From WYZ-LMO2 sp040514265 (GTDB lineage: Archaea > Halobacteriota > Archaeoglobi > Archaeoglobales > Archaeoglobaceae), in NCBI GenBank assembly GCA_040514265.1, contig JBEVCD010000005.1:1-14376 (forward strand): 14,376 nucleotides of DNA, given 5' to 3'. A program made the position numbers and the translations under genes. The notes under the pieces are model-generated. The model saw only the letters and a list, made by a program, of their open reading frames with translations, was not told the origin of the DNA and did not search any database. Of this stretch, positions 7,530-13,450 are shown one piece after another; within the stretch, counting starts at the first letter, position 1, and each line of letters begins with the position of its first letter.

Positions 7530-8391
7530 CCTCGAAACCCATGTTTTTGAGTATCCTCGCAGCCTTCCCGCTGCACGCGAACTCGGTTTCGCCCTCGGCA
7601 TAGCGTTCAACGACTTCGAGCGCCTCCTTCAGCGGCTCTCCTCCCTCCTCGATGGACACTCGAAGTTTCATGTCGAGTAAAATCGATGCATCGACGTCAG
7701 TTTCGCTGAAAGTGATGGCGTCAACACCTTCAACGCACCCGAGCCAGTAGATCACGATCCCCTCGCCGAAGAGTCTCCTGTAGTGGGAGTACTGCCTCCT
7801 CTCGTAGGCTTCGTGAACGAAGGGGTCGCCGAACAACGCTTTGCTCTCCACCCATCTCACATCCACACCGTTTATCCTGACAGGCTCCTCGAAAAGGGCG
7901 TCCGGCGTCTTGCTGAACTCACCCCTCAGCTCCCTTTCCGTTCTGTAATAGACTCCGAGGCTTTCGAGGAACTCTTCGAGCAACCTTTCCCCGAGTCTTC
8001 CCCTTGCAGCCTGTAACCTCGCTGCAACCGGGGAGTAGACGTAGTCCCTCGTCACGGCTTTCCACACAACTTCTCCGAGCTCGCAGCTGTAGGGGTCGTT
8101 CAGCGCTCTGTTTATCTCCTTAGCCGAGAAACCGAGACCCTTGAGGAGCAGTCTCACCTTCATTACCGGCGGGAGCGTTAGCCACCTCGGAAACTTCCTT
8201 TCCCTCTTCCAGAACTCCACTATTTCGTCGACACGGTTCGCGAAGACTTGGTACTTTCTCTTGACACTCTCGACCCTCTTCTGCAGCAGTATAGAGTGCA
8301 GAACCCCTCTCGGAAGTTCGAACTTGTTGAGGTCTCTTACGTCCCTAAGCTCCCTCCTTATCCTCACGAAGTCACTAACCTTGATCCTCAT
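7513..8391 (-). CDS. CDIN1/C15orf41-like TPD-motif nuclease (PD-(D/E)XK superfamily)
   Basis: 292-residue protein that I recognise as an archaeal member of the TPD family (Pfam 'TPD'), whose human member CDIN1 (C15orf41) interacts with Codanin-1 and is mutated in congenital dyserythropoietic anaemia type I. Residues ~25-130 are helical and basic, possibly DNA-binding. The nuclease core follows: GRLGERLLEEFLESLG (Glu135), FSKTPDALFEEP with the name-giving TPD at 162-164 (Asp164), and VRWVESKALFGD (Glu182, Lys184), together the D-x(n)-E-x-K metal site; then RRQYSHYRRLFGEGIVIYWLG. All catalytic positions look intact. The ATG at 8391 overlaps the preceding small gene by 17 nt and nth lies just before that, so a role in DNA processing or repair is inferred. 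The archaeal substrate is unknown to me; Holliday-junction resolvase activity has been proposed for the family but is not shown by this sequence. Confidence 0.85.
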   Translation of the reverse strand: MRIKVSDFVRIRRELRDVRDLNKFELPRGVLHSILLQKRVESVKRKYQVFANRVDEIVEFWKRERKFPRWLTLPPVMKVRLLLKGLGFSAKEINRALNDPYSCELGEVVWKAVTRDYVYSPVAARLQAARGRLGERLLEEFLESLGVYYRTERELRGEFSKTPDALFEEPVRINGVDVRWVESKALFGDPFVHEAYERRQYSHYRRLFGEGIVIYWLGCVEGVDAITFSETDVDASILLDMKLRVSIEEGGEPLKEALEVVERYAEGETEFACSGKAARILKNMGFEVIFVD

Positions 8392-8653
8392 CTCTCCTCA
8401 CCGAGTAAACGAAGAGCACCCGAACCCTTCCACCTCTCACCCCGGCATAGCTCGAACTGAGCTTCACCCTGAACTTCCCCAGCTTCTTGATCCTCGAAAT
8501 GAAGCGGCGCGCGTCGTTTACGTCCTCGAAATACACGTCCACGCCCTCACTCCTGTCGATCTTACCCCCGAACTTCTCCGCCAGCTTCGCGAGCTCCTCG
8601 CAACCCCGTAGCTGAACCACGCACGGGTGTTTCAGACTCCTACCCTTTTGCAT
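8375..8653 (-). CDS. Unrecognised small basic protein between nth and the CDIN1-like nuclease
   Basis: 92 residues from ATG 8653, which has GGTGG 7 nt upstream on the minus strand; the same frame is open further upstream but there it runs through the end of nth. The sequence alternates strand and helix (CVVQLRG, ELAKLAEKFGGKI, VDVYFEDVNDARRFISRIKKL, FRVKLSSSY, RVRVLFVYSVRR), is rich in Lys/Arg, and could be a small alpha/beta ferredoxin-like or nucleic-acid-binding fold. I do not recognise the family. It starts 22 nt inside the 3' end of nth and ends 17 nt inside the start of the TPD nuclease gene, so all three are translationally linked. The tight packing and good ribosome-binding site support a real gene. 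A role as an accessory subunit of either nuclease is only inferred. Confidence 0.75.
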   Translation of the reverse strand: MQKGRSLKHPCVVQLRGCEELAKLAEKFGGKIDRSEGVDVYFEDVNDARRFISRIKKLGKFRVKLSSSYAGVRGGRVRVLFVYSVRRDEDQG

Positions 8654-9255
8654 GCGTTCACCACCGGGCACTCCTCGCAGATAGGCTTTTGCGGCTTGCA
8701 GACGGTCTGACCGAACCCCACAAAAACCTCGTTGAGTTTCCTCCAAAGTCTTTTCGGAACGACCTTCTTTAGCTCCTCCTCCGTTTCCTCGGGCTTCCTC
8801 GTCGAAACCCAGCCGAGTCTGTTCGCTATCCTGTGGACGTGCGTGTCCACCGCTATCACGTCCTTCCCCATCCTGCTGAGGACCACGTTCGCAACCTTCC
8901 TGCCGACGCCCGGGAGTTTTATCAGCTCCTCGAACTTTTCCGGCACCTTCGAGTCGTACTTCTCGACGAGCGTTTTCGCCAGCTCCTTCAGCTTCCTCGC
9001 CTTCACCCTGTAAAATCCGACACCCCTTATCAGCTCCTCGATCTCCTCCTCGCTCATCTCCGCGAGATCCCGGGGAGATTTGACCCTGTCGAAGAGTCTC
9101 CTTACGGCTTCGCTCGTGACTTCATCGCGGGTTCTGGAACTCAAAACGGCTGCTACGAGGGTTTTGAATGCGTCCCCATCCTCGTACTTGAAAACTGGAG
9201 CGTTTCTCTTCCTCGCCTCCCTCTCCATCGCCTCTATGACCTCCTCGAAATCCAC
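8632..9255 (-). CDS. nth: Endonuclease III (DNA glycosylase / AP lyase)
   Basis: Base-excision repair enzyme that removes oxidised pyrimidines and cleaves the abasic site. 207 residues, the family's usual length. The helix-hairpin-helix LPGVGRKVANVVL (about 114-126) includes catalytic Lys120; VDTHVHRI contains catalytic Asp137; the 4Fe-4S cluster loop near the C-terminus is Cys186-x6-Cys193-x2-Cys196-x5-Cys202, exactly the endonuclease III spacing. VLSSRTRDE replaces the bacterial LSAQTTD segment, with Arg where E. coli has Gln41. The start is GTG 9255, placed ~25 nt after a TTTAAA element with no Shine-Dalgarno, suggesting a leaderless mRNA. First gene of a three-gene operon with a small protein and the TPD nuclease. 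Confidence 0.96.
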   Translation of the reverse strand: MDFEEVIEAMEREARKRNAPVFKYEDGDAFKTLVAAVLSSRTRDEVTSEAVRRLFDRVKSPRDLAEMSEEEIEELIRGVGFYRVKARKLKELAKTLVEKYDSKVPEKFEELIKLPGVGRKVANVVLSRMGKDVIAVDTHVHRIANRLGWVSTRKPEETEEELKKVVPKRLWRKLNEVFVGFGQTVCKPQKPICEECPVVNACKRVGV

Positions 9256-9261
9256 GGGCAG

Positions 9262-9269
9262 GCTTATCT
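9262..9269 (+). promoter_or_regulatory. Candidate TATA box of the HisA-like gene
   Basis: GCTTATCT, centred ~26 nt before GTG 9292. It is a weaker match than the opposing TTTAAA but the only AT-rich element at the right distance on this strand. It lies between the nth start and the nth TATA element, so the two promoters interlock. Confidence 0.4.
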
Positions 9270-9276
9270 GCAGTGG

Positions 9277-9282
9277 TTTAAA
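9277..9282 (-). promoter_or_regulatory. Candidate TATA box of the nth operon
   Basis: TTTAAA, flanked as GGTTTAAAGC, is centred ~25 nt upstream of the nth GTG (9255) on the minus strand. No ribosome-binding site intervenes, so the nth transcript is probably leaderless. Confidence 0.5.
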
Positions 9283-9291
9283 GCTTAACGC

Positions 9292-9963
9292 GTGAGGGTC
9301 TACTTCGTCATCGACCTGAAGGGCGGGAAGGTCGTTGCAGCCAGAAGGGGGGAGAGGGAGAAGTACCCTCCGGTCGCAGCGGTTAGCGAGATCGTCGACA
9401 CAAGCGACCCACTCGAAGTCGTGGAAATCATCTCTCCACGCTACCTCTACGCGGCGGACCTCGACAGAATAACCGGCACCGGCGACAACGTAGCTGTGCT
9501 CGAAGAGATCGCCGGAAGAGTTGAAGAGCTCGCAGCCGACTGCGGATTCAGAGACAACGCGGAACTTGAAGGGTTGCCTTTCAAACCCGTAGTCGGAAGT
9601 GAGACCTTCGACCTAACGAGGCTCGCCAGAAAGTGCTACGTTAGTCTCGACTTCAGAGAGGACTTTCTAGACGCCTCCGGGAAACTCGGCGATTGGAAGA
9701 GAGCTGTGGAGCTGCTCAACACACTCGAAGTCGAAGCCGTAATCGTGTTACCGCTCGGCAGCGTGGGAACTATGTCTGCGAACTTCGAGCTCGCCGAGAA
9801 GGTTGCGGAGCTCAGCGATCATCCCGTGATGCTCGGCGGAGGGATTGGGGGAGTAGAAGACCTCGAAAAGGCTAAGGAGCTCGGACTGGCTGGAGTCCTC
9901 GTGGCTACAGCCGTGCACAGGAGGAGGATTCCGCTCGAAATCGTGAGGAGGGGACGCATTTAG
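9292..9963 (+). CDS. HisA-related TIM-barrel protein (COG1411-like)
   Basis: 223-residue (beta/alpha)8 barrel related to ProFAR isomerase HisA but belonging, as far as I can judge, to the archaeal side branch of uncharacterised HisA-like proteins. FVIDLKGGKVVAARRGERE carries the HisA-type catalytic Asp8; YLYAADLDRITGTGDN is the second half of the first phosphate-binding unit; VSLDFRED holds Asp120, near the second HisA acid; GGGIGGVEDLEKAKELGLAGVLVATAVH is the C-terminal phosphate-binding repeat. It is shorter than HisA (~240), its middle strands differ, and no histidine-biosynthesis genes are nearby, so a true HisA role is unlikely. Related paralogues are widespread in methanogens and Archaeoglobales without, to my knowledge, a settled function. 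Start GTG 9292, probably leaderless; the TAG shares bases with the stop of the opposing gene. Confidence 0.82.
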   Translation: MRVYFVIDLKGGKVVAARRGEREKYPPVAAVSEIVDTSDPLEVVEIISPRYLYAADLDRITGTGDNVAVLEEIAGRVEELAADCGFRDNAELEGLPFKPVVGSETFDLTRLARKCYVSLDFREDFLDASGKLGDWKRAVELLNTLEVEAVIVLPLGSVGTMSANFELAEKVAELSDHPVMLGGGIGGVEDLEKAKELGLAGVLVATAVHRRRIPLEIVRRGRI

Positions 9964-10427
9964 CGGTACATGTAGTCCTCGCTTCTAACCTTTCCGAACA
10001 ACCTCTGCATCTTCCAGACCACGAAGAGTTTGCAGCGGTAAACCTGCTTCAGCGAGTCCATGAACATGTTCTTGTTCAGTCCGTCGAAGTAGAGCTCGCG
10101 CGTGAAGTTGAATATCTGCGGATCTTCCGCGCTCGGCAGTATCTGAAAACCTGTTTCGAGGAAAAGCAGGCTGAAGCGTATGTCCCACATGATCTCCTCT
10201 CTCCTCTCTCTGCTCATGCTCATGAGAGCCCTGTAGTGTTCCTCCGCAAGCTTCACGCCGCTCGCTATAACGACCATGTCGTCGCGGTTCTTCGGAAAAA
10301 TAACGTCTATAACTTGCCCGGAGTTCGGCGGAAGCTCAGCCAGGAAGTGGGCTTTAGCCGCATCGTCTGCGATTCTGTCCTTGTACAACCCCTCCTCGAC
10401 GAGCCAGGTTCTTACCCTCTCGATCAT
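9960..10427 (-). CDS. Conserved archaeal protein, DUF2299-like
   Basis: 155-residue soluble alpha/beta protein without signal or membrane segments. It begins with an amphipathic helix (MIERVRTWLVEEGLY), then strands around VIDVIFPKNRDDMVVIASGVKLAEEHYRAL, a helix with SMSRERREEIMWDIRFSLLF and FTRELYFDGLNKNMFMDSLKQVYRCKLFVVWKMQRLFG at the end. This layout resembles the DUF2299 family of archaeal proteins of unknown function; I am moderately sure of the family and no activity can be read from it. Its ATG overlaps the stop of the metallophosphoesterase by 4 nt (ATGA, 10424-10427), so translation is coupled and a shared pathway is possible. At the other end its TAA (9960-9962) overlaps the TAG of the convergent HisA-like gene. 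Confidence 0.8.
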   Translation of the reverse strand: MIERVRTWLVEEGLYKDRIADDAAKAHFLAELPPNSGQVIDVIFPKNRDDMVVIASGVKLAEEHYRALMSMSRERREEIMWDIRFSLLFLETGFQILPSAEDPQIFNFTRELYFDGLNKNMFMDSLKQVYRCKLFVVWKMQRLFGKVRSEDYMYR

Positions 10428-11053
10428 GGCTGAACCTTACGAAGCTCGACGTTAAGACCTTCGGTCTCCACGAGTGCGTACCTCCTCTCGAAGACGGGTC
10501 CCGGGTTCACAGCCACGAAGGAACCTCTGAACACTCCGGGCGACTCGTGGATGTGCCCGCACATTATAAGCTCGAAGTCGTCGGCGTGTCTTCTTATAAC
10601 CTCACAACCCGCGTGCATTCCGAACCTCGTCCTGTCGAGGATACCCTTCGGCGGGCAGTGGCTGAGCAGGAAGTTCCTCTCACCGAGCCTAAATTTAGAA
10701 AAGAAGAACTCCATTTCGTCTTCTCCGTATTCGGAGGGTGTGTTGAAGGGTGTAATTCCGCTTCCGCCCACGCCGTGGAGCACGAAGTCGTCCACCCTGA
10801 CGCTCCTCGCGTGAACGAACTCGATCGCGTCGAGGTCGTATTCGAGTATCTCCTCGTAATCGCAGTTCCCGTGAACGGCGTAGGCGTAGCCGAACTTCGC
10901 GATGATCGCATCCGCATGCTTAACGTCTTCGCTTCTAAAGTTTGTTATGTCGCCGGCTATTGCCACGATGTCGAAGCTGGCATCTGCGAGAACTCTCTTG
11001 AGGTTCCCAAAGGACGAGTGGATGTCAGATATCAGCAGTATCTTCATGCGCAT
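10424..11053 (-). CDS. Calcineurin-like metallophosphoesterase
   Basis: 209-residue two-metal phosphoesterase. The metal-site motifs appear in order: DIHSSFGN (Asp10, His12), AGDITNF (Asp35), HGNCD (Asn63, with Cys in place of the usual His, a variant seen in small YfcE-like enzymes), LSHCPP (His132) and CGHIHES (His167, His169), then VNPGP. The YfcE/MJ0936-like subgroup is the best guess, with a phosphodiester or nucleotide substrate; the physiological substrate is not deducible. The start is ATG 11053 or ATG 11047 (two codons later); neither has a clear ribosome-binding site. Upstream is a 90-bp divergent gap shared with fprA. The 3' end is coupled to the DUF2299-like gene by ATGA. Confidence 0.93.
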   Translation of the reverse strand: MRMKILLISDIHSSFGNLKRVLADASFDIVAIAGDITNFRSEDVKHADAIIAKFGYAYAVHGNCDYEEILEYDLDAIEFVHARSVRVDDFVLHGVGGSGITPFNTPSEYGEDEMEFFFSKFRLGERNFLLSHCPPKGILDRTRFGMHAGCEVIRRHADDFELIMCGHIHESPGVFRGSFVAVNPGPVFERRYALVETEGLNVELRKVQP

Positions 11054-11113
11054 CGGTCGACTCGGGACTAAAGGTCTTTACGTCTCAATAAAATTTCGAC
11101 TCTCGAAAGAAGA

Positions 11114-11125
11114 TTTTATAAAAAG
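11114..11125 (+). promoter_or_regulatory. BRE/TATA promoter of the fprA operon
   Basis: TTTTATAAAAAG preceded by the purine-rich GAAAGAAGA (11105-11113), a good archaeal BRE plus TATA box and the best promoter in the window. It is centred 25 nt before ATG 11144 with no Shine-Dalgarno, so the fprA mRNA should be leaderless. No clear operator repeat is visible around it. Confidence 0.8.
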
Positions 11126-11143
11126 TTACGGCTATTATCTGCT

Positions 11144-12313
11144 ATGAAACCTGTAGAGATAAAGGACGGAATATACTGGGTTGGAGCGATAGACTGGTTC
11201 GAGAGGGACTTTCACAACTTCAGCACGCCGAGGGGGTTAACGTACAACTCCTACCTCATCCTCGACGACAAGTTGACACTGGTCGATGCGGTGAAGCACA
11301 AGTTCGTCGGAGAGGCTCTCGAGAGGATAAGCGAGCTCGCAGACCCATCGCAGATCGAGTACGTGGTGGTTCAGCATGTCGAGCCGGATCATTCGAGCGG
11401 ACTTGCCGATATAATGAGAGTCGCGAAGGATGCGACGATAATCTGCAGCCAGAGGGGTAAGGAGGGGATATGCAAGTACTTCGACTGCGAGGACTGGAGG
11501 ATTCAGGTCGTGAAGGGAGGAGATGAGCTGAAGATAGGCAAGAAGACGCTGCTCTTCGTAGACATGACGATGCTTCACTGGCCCGACAGCATGGCTACCT
11601 ACGTAAAAGAGAGTAAAGTTCTGCTCTCCAACGACGCCTTCGGACAGCATGTAGCCAGCGCAGCAAGGTTCGACGAAGAGTTGGGAATCGAAGAAACGCT
11701 GTACTGGGCTAAGGTTTACTACGCGAACATACTCATGCCGCTGGCATCGCTGATCAAGAGGAAGATCGAAGAGATAAAGAAGATCGGACTTGAGATCGAC
11801 GTGATAGCTCCGAGCCACGGCGTAGCCTGGAAGAACCCCGCAAAGGTAATCGAAGCCTACGAGCGCTGGGCGAACTTCGAGAGCGAAAACAAGGTCGTGG
11901 TGGCTTACGACACCATGTGGAACTCCACGGAGAAGCTCGCAATGGCTATAGCTGAAGGAGCCGGAAGCGAAGGTGCGGACGTAAGGTTGTTCCACCTGAG
12001 AAAAGACCCGTGGACGTTCGTAGTCACGGAGATCCTGGATGCGAAGGCTATAGCCGTCGGATCGCCCACAATTCACAACGGCTTGTTCCCACCCGTCGGT
12101 GGATTCCTGACGTATCTTAGGGGTCTCAAGCCGCAGAAGAAGAGAGCTCTAGCCTTCGGCTCCTACGGATGGAACGGAAACGCTGTAAAGGAGATACAGA
12201 AGGTCTTCGAGGAACTGAAGTTCGAGACGCTCGAACCTCTGATGGTGAAGTTCAGACCCACGAAGGAGGAGCTCGAAAGGGCTTACGAGCTCGGAGCTGA
12301 GCTGGCAAGATGA
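11144..12313 (+). CDS. fprA: Flavodiiron protein, F420H2 oxidase type (FprA)
   Basis: Cytoplasmic A-type flavodiiron protein, 389 residues, which reduces O2 to water (some members reduce NO) and in methanogens uses coenzyme F420H2. The N-terminal metallo-beta-lactamase-like domain carries the full diiron set: H78-V-E80-P-D82-H83, His145 (TMLHWPD), Asp164 (LLSNDAFGQH) and His225 (APSHGVAW); His24 in DFHNFSTPRG matches the gating His region. The C-terminal flavodoxin domain (from ~250) has the FMN phosphate loop YDTMWNSTEK, VGSPTIHNGLFPP and FGSYGWNGNAV. There is no rubredoxin or other extra domain. F420H2 as donor is inferred from family and organism. First gene of the operon; its TGA overlaps the next ATG by 4 nt. 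Confidence 0.95.
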   Translation: MKPVEIKDGIYWVGAIDWFERDFHNFSTPRGLTYNSYLILDDKLTLVDAVKHKFVGEALERISELADPSQIEYVVVQHVEPDHSSGLADIMRVAKDATIICSQRGKEGICKYFDCEDWRIQVVKGGDELKIGKKTLLFVDMTMLHWPDSMATYVKESKVLLSNDAFGQHVASAARFDEELGIEETLYWAKVYYANILMPLASLIKRKIEEIKKIGLEIDVIAPSHGVAWKNPAKVIEAYERWANFESENKVVVAYDTMWNSTEKLAMAIAEGAGSEGADVRLFHLRKDPWTFVVTEILDAKAIAVGSPTIHNGLFPPVGGFLTYLRGLKPQKKRALAFGSYGWNGNAVKEIQKVFEELKFETLEPLMVKFRPTKEELERAYELGAELAR

Positions 12314-12900
12314 TCGTCGGAATCTGCGGAAGTCCGAGAAAGAAAGCCACGGAGTTCGTGCTCAACGAAGCTCTGCGAATGCTCAGCGAGCTTGGTTTCG
12401 AAACCAAATTTTTCACTGTCAGGGGTAAGCAAATCTCTCCCTGCCAGCACTGCGACTACTGCCTGAGACACAGGAAGTGCAGGATTGAGGACGACATGCT
12501 GGAGCTCTACGAACTGCTTAGGGGGGCGAGGGGGATAGTGATGGCTACACCCGTCTACAACGGCGGCGTCAGCGCTCAGCTGAAAGCGGTGATGGATCGC
12601 TGCCGCGCTCTGGTTGCGGCGGATTACGACTTCTTCCGCGGCAAGGTGGGGATGGCTATAGCGGTCGGGGGAGACAGAATAGGCGGTCAAGAGCTCGCGA
12701 TCCAGCAAATTTTAACATTCTACATCCTGAACGGCATAATTCCTGTGAGCGGAGGGAGTTTCGGTGCGAACCTCGGAGCAACTTTCTGGAGCAAAGATAC
12801 GCTCGAGGGCGTTAAGGAGGACGAAGAGGGCTTCAGGAGCTTGAGGAAAACCGTTAAGAGGTTCGCCGAAATGCTCAGGCTGGTGGTCGGCGATGGTTAA
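12310..12900 (+). CDS. Iron-sulfur flavoprotein (Isf family, NADPH-dependent FMN reductase fold)
   Basis: 196-residue flavodoxin-like protein binding FMN and a 4Fe-4S cluster. The phosphate loop is GICGSPRKKATEFVL; the compact cluster motif is Cys45-x2-Cys48-x2-Cys51-x5-Cys57, the spacing described for Methanosarcina Isf; TPVYNGGVSAQLKAVMDR is the typical flavin-contacting loop and VGGDRIGGQE follows. Isf proteins are electron carriers that accept electrons from ferredoxin, with roles proposed in O2 or peroxide reduction. The ATG overlaps the fprA stop by 4 nt (ATGA) and the gene ends 8 nt inside the next, so the proteins are co-produced. An electron-transfer role next to FprA and AfpA is likely; the direction of flow is inferred. 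Confidence 0.92.
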   Translation: MIVGICGSPRKKATEFVLNEALRMLSELGFETKFFTVRGKQISPCQHCDYCLRHRKCRIEDDMLELYELLRGARGIVMATPVYNGGVSAQLKAVMDRCRALVAADYDFFRGKVGMAIAVGGDRIGGQELAIQQILTFYILNGIIPVSGGSFGANLGATFWSKDTLEGVKEDEEGFRSLRKTVKRFAEMLRLVVGDG

Positions 12901-13450
12901 CAGGGTGGCGTGGGGGATAACCGGCAGCGGCGACAGGTTGCCCGAGACCGTCGAGGTGATGAAGAAGATCAAGAAGAGCTACCCGGATGTCGAGATCGCC
13001 GTTTACTTATCGAAAGCCGGCGAGCGGGTAGTAAAACATTACAGGCTCATGGACGAGCTTCGCAGCTCGTTTAGGGTTAGAGTAGAAATAGACCCTAACA
13101 CACCCTTTTTAGCCGGACAGCTTCAGGTCGGAAGGTACGAGTTCCTGCTGATAGCGCCAGCAACCTCGAATACAGTCGCGAAAATAGCGGTTGGAATAGC
13201 CGATTCTCTGCTTAGCAACGCGGCGATAATGGCTCTGAAAGCCTTCGTCCCAGTCTACATCATGCCCTCGGACTACAGGGAAGGAGAAGTCGTAACAAAA
13301 CTCCCGGACGGCAGGGAGCTGAAGCTGAGGGTTAGGAAGGAGGACGCCGAGAACGTCAGGAAGCTCGCAGCCATGGACGGTGTAACGATCCTAGAAAAAC
13401 CCGAGGAGATATTCGACGTCTTCAGAAAGCACTTTGGAGATCCGAGATGA
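12893..13450 (+). CDS. afpA: Archaeoflavoprotein AfpA (HFCD-type FMN flavoprotein)
   Basis: 185-residue flavoprotein of the homo-oligomeric cysteine-decarboxylase-like fold. N-terminal VAWGITGSGDRLPETVEVM and the flavin-binding PASANT-like region APATSNTVAKIAVGIADSLLSNAA (about 89-112) identify the family; MPSDYREGEV follows. The founding member was characterised in Archaeoglobus fulgidus as an FMN protein proposed to relay electrons between ferredoxin and an Isf partner, which fits the neighbour immediately upstream. The related DmrB (dihydromethanopterin reductase) is an alternative name for similar proteins, but the WGITGSGD start and the Isf neighbour favour AfpA. The start ATG 12893 has GGTGGT 5 nt upstream and overlaps the isf stop by 8 nt; a GTG at 12905 would give the shorter MAWGITGSG start. 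Confidence 0.9.
   Translation: MVNRVAWGITGSGDRLPETVEVMKKIKKSYPDVEIAVYLSKAGERVVKHYRLMDELRSSFRVRVEIDPNTPFLAGQLQVGRYEFLLIAPATSNTVAKIAVGIADSLLSNAAIMALKAFVPVYIMPSDYREGEVVTKLPDGRELKLRVRKEDAENVRKLAAMDGVTILEKPEEIFDVFRKHFGDPR

Noticed and set aside
8375..8653. SRP19 as the identity of the small protein
   Set aside because: Length and charge are similar, but the conserved SRP19 start and its basic RNA-binding segments are missing.
8375..8746. Extended 123-codon version of the small gene, starting at ATG 8746
   Set aside because: The extra N-terminus is just the nth 3' region read in another frame; ATG 8653 has the ribosome-binding site and a sensible start.
9292..9963. True HisA (ProFAR isomerase)
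   Set aside because: Too short, central strands differ, and no his genes nearby; called HisA-related only.
11237..12076. 279-codon open frame antisense to fprA
   Set aside because: It lies wholly inside a confidently identified gene, has no ribosome-binding site or promoter and no recognisable motif; it is a by-product of GC-rich codon usage.
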